Shown one piece after another: positions 24,129 through 36,730 of a DNA stretch of 64,000 nt; the stretch's first letter is position 1, and each line of letters begins with the position of its first letter. Below the pieces are notes generated by a model. It had not been told where the DNA came from, searched no databases, and saw only the letters and a list, made by a program, of their open reading frames with translations. A program made the position numbers and the translations under genes. This DNA comes from Anniella stebbinsi (lineage: Eukaryota; Chordata; Lepidosauria; Squamata; Anniellidae): positions 110,504,001-110,568,000 of the forward strand of contig JARDYH010000004.1 in the NCBI GenBank assembly GCA_029215795.1, written 5' to 3'.

Positions 24129-24277
24129 CAATAGGTCAGCCTTCCCCAACCTGGCATGCTCCAGAAGGGTTGGACTACAACCCCCAGAATCCCCTAGCTA
24201 GTACTGTCTGGGGGATGCTGGGAGTTGTAGTCCAACACATTGGGGGGGGCACCAAGTTGGGGATGTCTGCAACAGGT
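24129..24277. mobile_element. hAT-like MITE family C, copy 2
   Basis: A 133-bp palindromic element at 24137-24269, beginning CAGCCTTCCCCAACCTGGC and ending CAAGTTGGGGATGTCTG. The flanking octamers CAATAGGT (24129-24136) and CAACAGGT (24270-24277) agree at 7 of 8 positions, as expected for an aged 8-bp hAT target duplication. The core holds GGACTACAACCCCCAGAATC and its inverted partner. Confidence 0.85.
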
Positions 24278-24471
24278 GATAGGCCTGCTTCACACCATGC
24301 ATTCTACTAAGGAGGATGGGGGGAGGAGCTAAGTGGGTGGGACAAACTCGGTGACCCACCCTGCGATCAACGCAGCATGTAGCTCAACTCAGGAAACCTT
24401 AACAACCACTTGTAGGGAAGGCCATTATTATTATTTCCATATTGCAAATGGTGGGTGGAGAGCTGAGACAA

Positions 24472-24634
24472 AGGCCAGATCTACACCAAGCACGATATAG
24501 CGGTATGAAAGTGGTATATAAAAAGCAGGAGCCACTCTACTGCTTTATAGCAGTATTGCAGTGTACTGACAACTGTTGGGGCCCATTGACACATACCATA
24601 TACTGCTATATCCTGCTTGGTGTAGATCTGGCCT
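24472..24634. mobile_element. Inverted-repeat MITE with AGGCCAGATCTACACC ends
   Basis: A 163-bp element with inverted ends of about 34 bp: AGGCCAGATCTACACCAAGC on the left and GCTTGGTGTAGATCTGGCCT on the right. The interior is non-coding. The ends resemble those of larger elements at 42535 and 51634. The target duplication is not clear. Confidence 0.8.
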
Positions 24635-26322
24635 AAGAGATCCTGGCTCGCCTGCCTAGTAAATTCATGGCCAAGATGAGAATTGGAAAAGAGATTTTTT
24701 TCCCTGGTTCACAGATTACACCCTTACTCTTTACAACACATCCTCTCTTTCTTTCTCTCTTGCCAAAAGTTGGGAATATTCAGCATGGTGACAGCAACTG
24801 CGATATCCCCCAACCGCTCAGTGCTGGGACCTGTTAGTAGATTAGGAGGAATGTTTGACAAAGCAAGGAAAATGAAAAGAAAAGAAAAGCATATTCGATC
24901 AAGCAGAGTTGGGGTGGGGGGTGGGGGTGGAGTGGAGTTTGTGATTTGTTTGCCCCCTTCATATACCGGCTGTTTCTACATTGGGGGATAAATAGTTCCT
25001 TTTATGTTGAACAATGCTTACCACATTTGCTGACAAGCAATTGCTTTCTCTGTGTTTAGTCAACCAGGCTTCCAGATAAAAGAACTTTGGAAAGAAGAGG
25101 GGTGGGTGGGGTTTCTTTCCCCTGCAGCGAGGAGAGACAAACTGCCACCATACTGGTGCCTCGTTCTTTGCTTGAGCAACGGCTGAGCTAAATATCTCTA
25201 GCAATTTCTTTTACGCTGTTTATACCCACTGTTCTGGTCATGTCCATACTTAATCCCAGCAGTGTCCGGGGGGAGGGGGGAGTGCTAACATTGGCCTTCT
25301 TTACTTGTCTCCTTTAGTTGTCTCATATATATTCCCTGGTGGTGAATTTCTTAAAGGCTCTATGTGCCATCTTGACAAAGGAAAACTGCTGGGGGGGGGG
25401 GGGGGAAATAGGTCGGCAGATCCCTCAGCATGGTACCCTCTATGAATTCTTTCAAACTAAAAAGAGAGCCCTCCACCATGATTAGGATAGCTTTAAGGCC
25501 CCTTCACACTGCTGGGATTTAAGCTCTGGACCCATTTATTACATGTTTTTTTAAAAACCCACCATGGACTAGACTCTGATTCGAGGGCATGGATCATGAA
25601 TACGCATCTTACCATCTGTCCGTTCCATTTGTCTGTGCGGTTCTGCAGTCAAAACAAATCCGTCATCCCAGATTTGCTAGTGGTGGGTTGCCTAGGAGCC
25701 AGGATTACAACATTGCTCTCAATTTTTTTTATATTTTTTTGGCTGTTGCTGTCTTTCATGATTTGCCTCCTCAGTTATGTTTTTTCTCCCCCAAGATACC
25801 TTTTGAAAACTTTTCATGAACCATGCCCAATTCCTCTAAGAGAGACTCAGAATTGTGCCCAGTTTAGAGGGGACAAATTGAGGAAGAGTGATTTTTGTGA
25901 CCCGTTCCATGTTGTGCTAAAAATTAATCATTACAATAATATCAGAACAAATCCAGACAGTTCTTTTGAGGCCCTGTGAAAAGTGTTGGTTGCCGATGAT
26001 TCATTTTAATATATTCTGACAACTTTGTATTGTGCGTACCCTGCCTTAAACCAACTTTAAAAAATATGGAAATCTTAGTTGGGGGGGGGGGACTTACAAC
26101 TATAAGGTATTTGCATAGGCTGAAGACAACTGAAGGTTTTAAGAAGATGGATTAGCAGTAATTTGTCCAGGTACCTAATAGTTAGACAGCACACTGAAAT
26201 ACTTGGGTCAAAATTCAGTGCCTCTGTTCTCTCCCCAGTTTCAGCCTTCATGTAATGCCATTTTCAAAGGATGGAATGGTTGCCCTGACATTCTCAAAAT
26301 GTCTCTCTCTCTTTCTGTCTCT

Positions 26323-26353
<31 letters not shown>

Positions 26354-28859
26354 ACACACACATACACACATGTATGTGGTGCTCAACAACAGCATGCAGA
26401 CAGGTAATCATATAATAGCATGATATCAAGCCAAAATTTCAGCCACATTTCAAGTTCGCACTGCCAAAAAGAAAGTGCCAAAACATTGATACTGCTTGGC
26501 ACATAATTGCCTCTCTGTATGGTAGAGAGGAAGAGAACATTTAAAATGGGAGCCTGCCCATTTAATGCAAAGTTAATTTAGTGAACTGGAAACTTCCTTT
26601 ACAAAATCCTGTGTATTCATTCGATATGTATACTAAAGCGATGAATTGTGCAGCTGATAATGTGCACCTTTATATAGAAGCAAGATCCATTCAGTGGCTC
26701 ATATGCTCACTTAAATGTGAATGGGGTTGTAATCGCAATGTACCAAGTTCCCCAGAAACCTGCACCTACAAATTTCTTAGATTAAACACGTGGTGGGTGA
26801 AGAAATGCTTTTTATTGTTATTTCAAAAACTGCTCACTCTCCGATTCAGTGGATGACACCCCCACCTTCCCAAGTTTATCTTATTTTGGAAAAGAGGAAA
26901 CATTTCTCCTTATTCACTCATGCTACACCATTTATGATTTTGTAAGCCTTTATCAAGTTCCACTGATGACTAGTTCACACATCAAAAATGACATCAACAA
27001 CACTGACTAGTCATTGTAGTGGCTTACCGTGTAACTCCTGTCGACTGCTTTGTGGAACATGTTAGAATGTCATGTCAGGGACTTCTGGAGCTGACGAGAA
27101 TACTGTCCGCATAGTAAGGAGGAGACATGTGATAAAGAGGGCTAAATGTTACAGCACAGAGTAGTGGAACATTAGAAGCTGTGTGAAATACTGTCCCTCT
27201 AGTACAGTATTGTCTCCTCCACATTTTTTGCATCACTGATACCTTCTCTGTTTGGGCTAGAGGGACCTCTACATACAAAGTATATATGCTGTGCCACAAA
27301 ACTATGATCAATCCCTAGAGAAAAGTCACTAAAAGGATAACATCTTATATAAACCAGCCTGTGCCTAATAATTATGAAATAACCCCATACCTGTGAACAT
27401 AAACACACAAATCCTATCTTGAGTGCATTTTATTAGCCATTCGTTTTCAATGTATACTAAGAATGGTTTTATTAGTACCACAAGAATGTAGCGAATCATG
27501 CCTGAATATGATTGTCACCAATCTTTTATTAACTGGCATTGTGAAAGCTCTTTCATTCAACCTCTGTAAGGGATCAAAGATTTCCAGATGTAAACAAAAG
27601 GGAAATTCACATCTTAGCACAGTAATTTTATGCAGAAAAATCAAAACATATAAACTGTTTCATACAGCGATCAGTCAACAGCTTACAAAATTTCACATCT
27701 GGGTCATGGTCCAGTCAAAGTTAAGCACTTAAAGTCCTATTGATTTCAGCTGAGGAAATTTGAGTACATGCTTCCAATTGAAATCAATGGCACCAAGAAG
27801 GCTTAATGTTGCGTAGTTTGTGCTACTGCTTGCTAGATGTAGGAGTGTGCATGTGTATATACATGCATGCATGTGTCTGCATTTATAAAATTAACAGATT
27901 TCACAAAGGGTTTAATTGACAACACAGGACTATTTTTTTGTATTCTAAAAGGTTTCTGAAAATTACATCAAACCTTAATGGGGGTAGAATGGATGCCAAA
28001 CTTTACTCTTAAAACTCTGAAGTATTCCTTCAACCATTAAATGTGTATAATAATAAAAAGCAACCATTGCATTAAGCATTTCTGGTATTTCATTAAGAAT
28101 TTCTAATTAACTCACTGGCTGCACATGCTCTTTCTAAGCATCATCAGATGTTATGGGATGAAATTCCTTATTGTTCTGCTGGAACTTGATCCCATTATAT
28201 GCAAGTCTGTGTAGAAGCAACAATAATTTGAAGGAAGGCATGAGGACATAATCTCCAAAGAGTACTATATATCTGAAATATATACTAGGAGCTCCATAAT
28301 GACCACTTCAGAGACCACTATATTATTAGTAAGGATTCATGCTACTTGGAAAACTTAAAAATAAGATTACGTAAACTACATAATTAATTTGCTTTGATCA
28401 GTGATTCACTACGATTCCTTCACCCCATGTTTATATTGCTTTCATGTCATTTTTCAATACACTATATCCATTTTAAAGCCATGTAAAATATTGTTGGATT
28501 ATTATTTCTAGCTGAAATGAAGTACAGGATATATGGGAGCCATCGTAGCAGGTGGACAGGGTAGAAATCACTGAGGGAGGAAACTGCAGACAGATTGTGT
28601 TTTGATGGTAGATGTAAATAGGTTTTTTAAAAGACTTGAATCTCTCAACCAATAGCTTTCTTCTTGAAAAAAATGGAAAGAAAGATATTCAAGCTCAGAT
28701 ATGATTGCACTTTATAACTAATATACATAACTGCATATGATGTATGTGGCTGTTTTGATTTTCTGACTCCGGGATTATAGTTCTCATAGTCTTAAAAGAT
28801 TAGGAAGAAAAATGGAGAGAGTCTGAGTAAATGTGCTGTAAGTTAGCATATGAGGCATT
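24635..28859. other. Stretch without a recognised gene
   Basis: Mostly unique-looking AT-rich DNA, with a poly-G run near 25391-25405, a CT/CA microsatellite at 26301-26370 and another poly-G run near 26081-26090. The 127-codon frame at 25596-25979 overlaps another frame in a T-rich stretch and has no recognisable domain. Confidence 0.5.
26301..26370. repeat. (CT)n(CA)n microsatellite
   Basis: Pyrimidine-rich CT repeats followed by a long CA run with two TA interruptions. Confidence 0.95.
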
Positions 28860-29013
28860 ATTTAAATCAGGGACAGAGAATGCCTGGCTCTCAGGATGTT
28901 GTTGTTGGACTGCAGCTCCCATGAGCCCCAGCCCACATAGCCAATGGTAAGGGGTGATGGGAGTTGCAGTCTAACATCTGGAGAGCTCCATGTTGTCTGT
29001 CCTTGATTTAAAG
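28860..29013. mobile_element. hAT-like MITE family C, copy 3
   Basis: A 138-bp palindromic element at 28868-29005. The left end reads CAGGGACAGAGAATGCC and the right end closes GTTGTCTGTCCTTG. The flanking octamers ATTTAAAT and ATTTAAAG agree at 7 of 8 positions. The core has GGACTGCAGCTCCCATGAGC and its inverted partner. Confidence 0.85.
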
Positions 29014-30560
29014 AGTGTAGAAGTCTGCATTAGCAGCAATCATAGTGTGGAGTGGGGATGTAGACTGGAACACACGTTCTGCTGAATACATGAAGCAATG
29101 ATGGGCTTTTGCAAATAGGGACCATGGAATGGAAATCTTATAGCCTTTATGGTTACAAAGAACACACACACACACTTGTGTACTGATGCTTCTCTGTTCT
29201 TAATAACTAGACAGAGTATTGTTAGTGTCCATCAACCCTTCTGTTTCTATGTGCTCTTCAGTTTTCTGAGTGTTCAGTGCTGCCTTCTAGTCTCTTCAAA
29301 AAATAAGTATTCAAATAAAATAACTGTATACTTATGTTATCTCTACTACAGGATATAGGGGATTTTTATAAAATAAAGGGGAATTTTTTGTTCAAAAATT
29401 CCAGATTACCCCTTGATTTTGTTACTAGTGAGTTCTTGCGATATTTGTCTTACTATGCCATAATTTATTGGGAATATGTTACCTATTAGTCAGACACTTG
29501 GAAACTACCTATAGCATATTTTTAAAAATCTACTGAAATTTGCAAGGAACTGTGCAATTACTGAATCACACAGGCCAATTCAAAACTTTCCATGCACCCC
29601 ATCCAGTCCTGCTTCCATATTTGTCTACCCAGTTGACCTCTCCAATTTACATTTACACATCTATTCAATTAAGAGAGAGAGAGAGAGAGGAGGAGGAAGA
29701 GCAGAGGTGGGGAGAATGGCAAATAAGTGCCATTAATTTTGAATGCTGCACTAGAATTCTTGGGAGGACGTTTTAGAGGAACAAACCAAAATAGCTAAAA
29801 TGTCATACATTCTAAAATGTAGTATAGCTAGAACGTAGTATATATCTCCATTTGGTGTTTCATTGAATTACTACACTTCCTTGATATGGTCATCATTGCA
29901 ATTTACAACTTCACTATAAGATCAAAGAGGTTACATCTCTAAAGGTTGATGTATGCTACAGGGAATGGCAGAAATGGCCTAAGACCTTTCGGAGCCTGGG
30001 ACAGAAAATCCAAATGGCACTTGATGGTGGTAAAAATATAGGAATGATGGAAAAATTGGCCATTTTCTGGATTCTAATGGTGCCCTAAAATCTACGTTGG
30101 CTGATGTTAGGCAAACCACATCACCCAACATCATGTTCTGGTGAATGTTCAAAATTTGATGAATACTGACATTCATGTGTAACTGCTTGAAAATCCATTT
30201 TCTCTCTTTTAATTCATAAAGAAATGAATGCTAGTCAACACAATCTCCAACTTTTGGTCATTCATTATAACATAGACAAATATTCTTGACATTAGCAAAT
30301 AGAAACAAATGTGATAAGTGATTCAGGAGAGGGATAGAGTGGTGTGTGGGTTTGCTCAGAATAGGCCTTGCCTGATGCACAGGAGGGGAGGTTTCATCTG
30401 GTGGCAAAGTACAATCCTTGCTGGGAAGCCATCACCACATCGGTAGGGCACCATATCAATCATACTGCAGTGGCTTGAGTAGGAAAATACTGCAGGAAGT
30501 AAAAGCCATTGAGGGTGTATAGTGTCTTACGCTACAAATCTGGTTGCAGTGCTGGCTAAT
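29014..30560. other. Stretch without a recognised gene
   Basis: AT-rich DNA with an AG microsatellite at 29671-29690. No domain-bearing frame is seen. Confidence 0.5.
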
Positions 30561-30564
30561 AAGG

Positions 30565-30885
30565 TGGCTTGCAAGGCAAAATTGCCAGCCACTACTGTGG
30601 CATCCCGTCACTACCTATCATCAGCGGAAGGCAGTGGTGAAGTCATGGGATGCTGCAGCCAGCGCTGTATAAGAGCATGGTTGCTGAGTGGACGGCCTCC
30701 CATGAAGTGCAACCTACCAATGTTATCGGGGCAACTATCCAGTCAGCAATGGTGTGCTCTCATGGTGATCACTCGGGCATCCCATTTATTCATCACCACT
30801 GCCCCACACGGAAAGATAACGACAGGAGGCCACCTCCCTCTCTATCACCATGCAGTGGTGGCTGGCAGTTTTGTGTAGTGAATGG
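30565..30885. mobile_element. Candidate inverted-repeat DNA element (~320 bp)
   Basis: The left end has CAAAATTGCCAGCCACTACT and the right end has CAGTGGTGGCTGGCAGTTTTG, inverted with few differences. The interior is GC-richer than the surroundings. It contains 118- and 132-codon frames in two phases, but neither carries a domain I recognise. A target duplication was not resolved. Confidence 0.5.
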
Positions 30886-31045
30886 CCTGATGCACTGCCA
30901 CTGTCTGGAAGCCCAGGCTCAAGGGCGTTTTCTAGCTGTAACACTTTTTAATCAGTGTAAACGCAGCAACTCATACAATTTAGTCTACTTAGTAAAAGTA
31001 GCCAGTCATGTCATGTATAATCTACATTTTGCAAGGCTTTGGAGA

Positions 31046-31373
31046 TAGGCTGACCATATGAAAAGGAGGACAGGGCTCATGTAACTTTAACAGTTGTAGA
31101 GAAAAGGGAATTTCAGCCAGTGTCATTTGTATGCAATTAGTTCCTGGTGAAATTCCCTCTTCATCACAACAGTTAAAGTTGCAGGCACTATACTAGAGTG
31201 ACCCTATACAAAAGAAGGCAGGGCCCCTGCAACTTTAACTGTTATGATGAAGAGGAAATTTCACCAGGGACTAATTGCAAACAAATGACACTGGCTGAAA
31301 TTCCCTTTTCTCTACAACTGTTAAAGTTACATGAGCCCTGTCCTCCTTTTCATATAGTCAACCTATTGGAGAG
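31046..31373 (+). mobile_element. hAT-like inverted-dimer MITE, copy 3
   Basis: A full-length copy (31046-31365) with a variant outer end, TAGGCTGACCATATGAAAAG, instead of the CAGATAAAATCC type. The outermost arms therefore differ between subfamilies while the inner arms agree. The flanks TTTGGAGA on the left and TTGGAGAG on the right share 7 bases, consistent with an 8-bp duplication that lost one T. Confidence 0.87.
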
Positions 31374-31390
31374 GATTGGCTAAAGAGGTG

Positions 31391-31578
31391 GAAGACATAC
31401 TGTGTTATACTGAGTCAAACCATGGACTCATCTGTCCCAGTTCTGTTTACCCTGACTAGCAGCTGTCCTCCCAGCCCAGCTATTAGCATCCTTAAAAAGA
31501 AAAGAACTTGATGTGTTAGGGATTAAAGCTTGGAGCTTGTGAATGCAAAGCCTGCACTTCACCACTGACCTAGGGCCC
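31391..31578 (-). mobile_element. tRNA-derived SINE, degraded
   Basis: The plus strand reads TTATACTGAGTCAAACCATG at the tail side and ends CACCACTGACCTAGGGCCCC at the tRNA-like head, so the element is on the minus strand. It is more diverged than the copy at 36301. Confidence 0.6.
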
Positions 31579-33074
31579 CTCCCCTTTGCATTTAAGTACA
31601 GTGCATTCTTCGTCCATTCCTCAGAAAGACTATATATATTATACTATTCCAATGTGATTAGTTGAAATTTGCAGCTTCACCCTAAGGGAATATTCCTTTG
31701 GAGCTTTTAGCATTCTAATGGATGTTAAGGACAGTCGGAAATGTGGTTAAAATTGGCAGCAAATGACAATGTTTCACGCCAACACAAACAGCATAACAGC
31801 TCTCCCCCCCCCCCCCACAAGAGCCATGGAAAACAGCTTATAATGGGATCGTTATGGTGTCTTACATATTCCAGGAGTACTATCCCTATATGATATGGAC
31901 ATTCTGATTGTGGTGGTCTCTGGTCATATGTTCTGTCCATATCTTGATGAGCGCTTGATATGCAGCAATACAAATACAAATTCATGTTTAAAGCGAAATG
32001 TCTTCCCGTGCGGTTGTGATCATTGCAATACATTTTTTTTCCTGTTTAGGGAATTTGCAATGGCATCGTTTATATTTCTGTAACTGCATGGGGAACCACT
32101 TCCTATAAATGGCTGACCCAGGCAGCTGTGTTTCAGGCAGCAGTCCCACTGCAAAACAAACGTATGAATTGAGCCTCCATTTCCAAGGTTAAAAGGGGTC
32201 TGGACCTTTTATCCTCCATACAATTTAACCACATTGCAATATTACTGCCATTGATGTGCAGGACCAGGATACGATTTAATCTAATCGCTATGGGAAGGTG
32301 AGATCCAAAGATGGATCAGGTTTTTGAAAACACTTTTAGCAGTTCTTCCATTATTGTTTTACAACATTGACTTTATTTTTTTTAAAAAATTACTTTGCAT
32401 TACTACTACAATCACTAGAATGATTTGGATGCATTAGACATTTAAGAAGAAACCTTCATTAAATAGCAGAGCGATGTACGTGAGGAATTTGAGTAGGAGT
32501 TAATCAAATCATCCAGCCGTGACCTATTTCTCTACTAAAATAATATAAAGTCTGACAACACTAAGGACACCCAGTGCTAGATCTGCCATTACAATCTCCA
32601 TTCACTTGGTTGGATTTCAGTGCTGCCGAAATCTCTGCCCGTTGTGTAAGCTTTTCCTATATGCTCCAGTACTCTGTGGCAATTAAATGAGGCTCAGAAA
32701 GGCAGGATTTTTTTTTAACTTCAATTTGTTGGTTTTCATCAACTTAAAAAGTTTGACCTTAAGCATTTTCTTGGGGGGCGGGGGCGGGCGGCAGAGGCTG
32801 TTTCTGCTGCATTCCATACGTTGTTGCCTTATCCTATGGAAACAGCTGCTCTGTGGAAGATTAACTGCACATACTTTCAAATGTGGGACTCTGACTCTGA
32901 AACATAAAAGAAAAGGCAATCTTTGTTGTGCGGCAGTGGCGGCGGCATCCTCAGATTGCCATGCAGAGAGACGGGGAGCCTTCCTTGAGCCTCAAGGATC
33001 TGAAAGTGAAGCAAGCTTATTATGAGAATGGAAGCGCAGGAAACTAACCTGGAAATGATCCCCTGTCGGAGAGA
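31579..33074. other. Stretch without a recognised gene
   Basis: Includes a poly-C run near 31806-31817. The segment 32040-32660 is free of obvious repeats. The 112-codon frame at 32687-33025 crosses a G-rich tract and has no recognisable domain. Confidence 0.5.
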
Positions 33075-33303
33075 GTCTAGGAGGCTATCAGTGGCTACTA
33101 GTTCTAATGGCTATGTGCTACTTCCAGTATCAGAGGCAGTAAGCCTATGTACATTAATTGCAGGGGAATGCAAGTAGTAGCGCACTGTTGCCCTCATGTC
33201 CTACTTGTGGGTTTCTGGTCGACAACTGCTTAGCCACTGTGTGAAGAGAGTGCTGGACCATGTGGATGCTTAAACTCATCCAGCATGGCTCTTCTTATGT
33301 TTG
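33075..33303 (+). mobile_element. CR1-like LINE 3' end
   Basis: The plus strand ends CATCCAGCATGGCTCTTCTT, and upstream has GGCTACTAGTTCTAATGGCT. Both are typical phrases of an amniote CR1-like LINE 3' end. It is truncated and diverged, with no open frame left. The same family provides the host sequence of the nest at 44565-50302. Confidence 0.65.
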
Positions 33304-33355
33304 ATACAGGACTCCTGCCAAAAAGAAGAAATTCTCTTCCCTCTCCAAATAGTGT

Positions 33356-33592
33356 TACGTAGGAAGCTGCCCTCAACCAGGCCAGACTATTTGCCCATCT
33401 AACCCCAGCATTGTTAAGCTGACTGGTGGTGGTTCTCCAGGCTCTCAGGTGGTTTTTTTCTTTGTTTGTTTGTTTGTTTTGCCATCCCCTTTTTCCTGAT
33501 TCTTTTTTGAAAACTGGAGATGCTAGGACTCAAACTAGGAACCTTCTACATGCAAAACATGTGTTCTACCACTAAGCAATTGTCCCTTCCCC
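33356..33592 (-). mobile_element. tRNA-derived SINE
   Basis: A minus-strand copy with tail-side phrase ACGTAGGAAGCTGCCCTCAA and head-side phrase TTCTACCACTAAGCAATTG. A T-rich, TTTG-repeat insertion (about 33450-33480) expands the middle. Confidence 0.75.
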
Positions 33593-33655
33593 ATAAGAAC
33601 TTAAGCCATGCTGCATCATGGGCCCATCTAGTCCAGCGTTCTGTTCATGCAGGAC
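33593..33655 (-). mobile_element. CR1-like LINE 3' end fragment
   Basis: It reads ATAAGAACTTAAGCCATGCT followed by GGGCCCATCTAGTCCAGCG, the reverse complement of the 3' end seen at 33275-33303. Only the last ~60 bp are clear. Confidence 0.6.
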
Positions 33656-35520
33656 AGTTATCCAAATAATGTTGCACCAGCTCAAGCTATATTCCACACT
33701 ATGTGCAAGAGGCAAATCCAGCTAAAGCAATAAGTTGCCCAAGCACGGTTGCACGATATGCAATGGAAAGATTCAGTGGACCTCTGCTAGTGCTATTTAA
33801 GTTTGACATCATTGGATACTGGCCACAATGGCCAACCTGCTGCCTGTAGCAAACCCACAAGTAGATCATGAGTGGAACAACACCCTCCTGCTAATGCACC
33901 CCAAAGTTTGTTTAGGCAGATTTACCCAAATTGTGATCTAGGCATCCTTAAGGATCACTATTTGCAAATTCTTGTGCAAAATTATCCAACCTGCATCTCT
34001 TCAATTAATATGTGGCTTGGAACTTAGATATCCGTGAAGTGTTCTGCTTCTCTGCAAGCAAGTTCTTGGCAGGCTAAGTGAATCAAAATTCACATTTAAA
34101 TATTTATTTATTTTTTGGACAAAATACCTGCCTAAATATGTATTTTGAAAGAAAATATGCATTGAAATATAAACTTCAAATATATATATTGTGGGTGGCA
34201 GAGTTTTAAACCACAGATCAATGCAGTAATGGAACATAATTATGGAATTAAAAGATGTGATAGTGAGATGGACTACAGACAAATAGATTTCTCCATCCCC
34301 AATCACATCACGTGTTTCTGTACATCCGCCCCACATCATTGGCAAGGGCAGAGGAACAATATGGGGGAAGTCTGCCTAAATGGGAGAGAGGAGGAAGAGT
34401 TTGACATGGGGCTGAGTCTTTGGTGGGAGCCCTATATTTAGTACCATCTAGTTCCACCCTGGAGACTCCACAACAGATTATTGTCATTCTTTACATATCT
34501 CTTTTTCAGATATGGGAGCGATTTGAGAGAGAGTGTACCCTTGCTTTTAAAAAAGATACACAATGTTAATGAAGGCAGACAGACTTTGACCTAGCATATA
34601 ATGCATTATCTACAGACATGCAGTTTAGCCTACATCCATAGCGGTGTAGTGAAATGCAGAGTGTTTGACAACATCATCTGATAGCATAATTGTATCCCTT
34701 CCTTCCTGAAATTATACAACTATTCCACATAACAGACAGACATCTGGAAAACCTACCGCATAAGTAGCAGCTGTGGTTCCTGTGCTAAATCAGGAAGTCA
34801 ACTGGGTTATCCCCCTGGTTTTGTTACAAACCATTTGTGTAACTTAATTGGCCATTTTCATCAATAATACCCCCCCCCCCCAAATCAGGCCATTATAGTC
34901 CTACATAGTAGATTTTGCAAGATATTCCACCATTCATTTGCTTAATTTTAAAAATTGCTCTGTGTAACAAATCTTAGCTTAGTTTGAAAAACTTTGCTTA
35001 AACCTCCAGATTTAAGATGGCAGGGGGCAAACATTCAAGTGGAATATTGTTAAGATTTTAAAATAAATAAATCCAAAACTCTGATGGCCAAAACTTGACG
35101 CTGAATTCTGAGTAAAAGGCAAAAAGGAAACAAAACCTGATTTTGTAATGAAACAGGAATCAGGGAATATATTCATTTTTCAACTCGATTCCTAATTGCT
35201 GTACAGCCAAAGGAAGAGACTTACAGTGCATTCCACTGCATTAAATGAGACCTACTCACTTGTGTGTTCAGGATTGCAGCAACAGCATTGCAATTTGTAA
35301 TTGGAAACAGAGGAAGAAAGCATCACATTTGCATTTCATCATCATCAGAATTGTCATTGTCATCATCATGTTTACTGTTCAAACTATGAAGCCATAATCA
35401 GGTTTTAAATGCATGCCAAAGAGCGTAAATGAAATAATGAAATATCGTCTCAGAGTCACACTAAGCATCCGATGTTGCTCAGATTTATCAAGGAACAGGG
35501 TATCCCCCCCCCACAAATTC

Positions 35521-35557
<37 letters not shown>

Positions 35558-36300
35558 GAATGAAAATTGAATTCAGATTTCAAGATGGGATAATCCTGGG
35601 TGTATTTGAGTGGGGAAATCTATCCCCCAAATGTCTCATTTCAGGATATCCAGATGTGTGCATTTCTTCAACGACAAGGTTCATTCTCTGCCTAAAGCAC
35701 AGCCAAAGTCTTTCTCTTGACTGACGCACCAACCCGGCTCCCCCATGGTGATCTTTTCTTCTATGCTGAATTGTAAGGCTTAGGGCCAGAGTGCATGAAA
35801 ACGGCTTCCACCTGGAGGCCACTTTAAATTGCTCCCCATGGCGGCTGTCTCCAAGCTGTTTGTGTGCGGTGGATTGCTATGCCAAAATGGGGGATTTCTC
35901 CCCACACCGCTGCAAACTTAACAACCCTTCAGAAAATGCAAAGCGTCTTCTGTGGGGCAGTTGTTGTTTCAGATCCTGGGATGTTCAGATGCTCCCCAGT
36001 GCAGGTGCTCTAACATTCTCTTTCAAACTACAAGCATCATGAAAATTTGTACCATCCCTGTGTATATGCCCCATGTAGAGACAGCGGTTCCACAGTGGGC
36101 CCAGGATGTTCTGGTTCCTGAGGAAAAGGACAAGAGAGGCAACCTATCCCCGCTCCTAATTCCACGTACAAAAAATGTCCGGATGGGCAATTGAACCCTA
36201 TTTTAACACTGGTGATTGGACAGCATCCTCCACCACACCAGAAGATAGCAGGCTAGATTAGGAGGCGCATTACAGACTTTGTGGCACATTTGGCTCTCTC
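33656..36300. other. Stretch without a recognised gene
   Basis: Contains a C-run near 34868-34880 and a GA microsatellite at 35525-35554. The frame at 35413-35724 is built around the GA repeat. I see no coding domain. Confidence 0.5.
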
Positions 36301-36468
36301 ATAGGAAGCTGCCTCATAATGAGTCAGGCCATGGTCCATCCAGCCCAGTATTGTCTGGCAGCAGATATCCACAGTTGTAGGCATGGGTTTTTCCAGCCCT
36401 ACCTAGAGATCGAACATGGGAACTTCTACATTCAAAGGACATGTTCCACCACTGAGCTATAGCCCAAC
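36301..36468 (-). mobile_element. tRNA-derived SINE
   Basis: A minus-strand copy. The tail side reads AGGAAGCTGCCTCATAATGA and the head side CACCACTGAGCTATAGCCC, which on the minus strand gives an A-box-like TAGCTCAGTGG. Confidence 0.8.
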
Positions 36469-36654
36469 ATTTCCCAGCTCCTCCAACACTCCCTAGTCCC
36501 AGCATATGGCACCTGCAGCAGCTTCCTTACTCTGCCTAATAGTTGGGCCAGCCCTCTGCAGTTCATACAATTGTCATCTGGCAGTGCACATTCCTTCAGG
36601 TGATTGTATGGAAGAGCCTGTTCACTTCTATATGTGTTGAATGTCAGGCCATCA

Positions 36655-36730
36655 ATAGAAGAATAGCCCTATGGATCAGACCAAAGGCCCATCTAATCCA
36701 GGATCCTCCTTCCTAAACTGGTCAATGAGA
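36655..36730 (-). mobile_element. CR1-like LINE 3' end fragment
   Basis: The plus strand has GAAGAATAGCCCTATGGATC followed by AGGCCCATCTAATCCAGGAT, the reverse complement of the CR1-like 3' end family. Confidence 0.6.

Noticed and set aside
25596..25979. 127-codon plus-strand frame with hydrophobic stretches, considered as a membrane protein
   Set aside because: The hydrophobic residues come from T-rich DNA. A second frame overlaps it, and there is no start or splice context.
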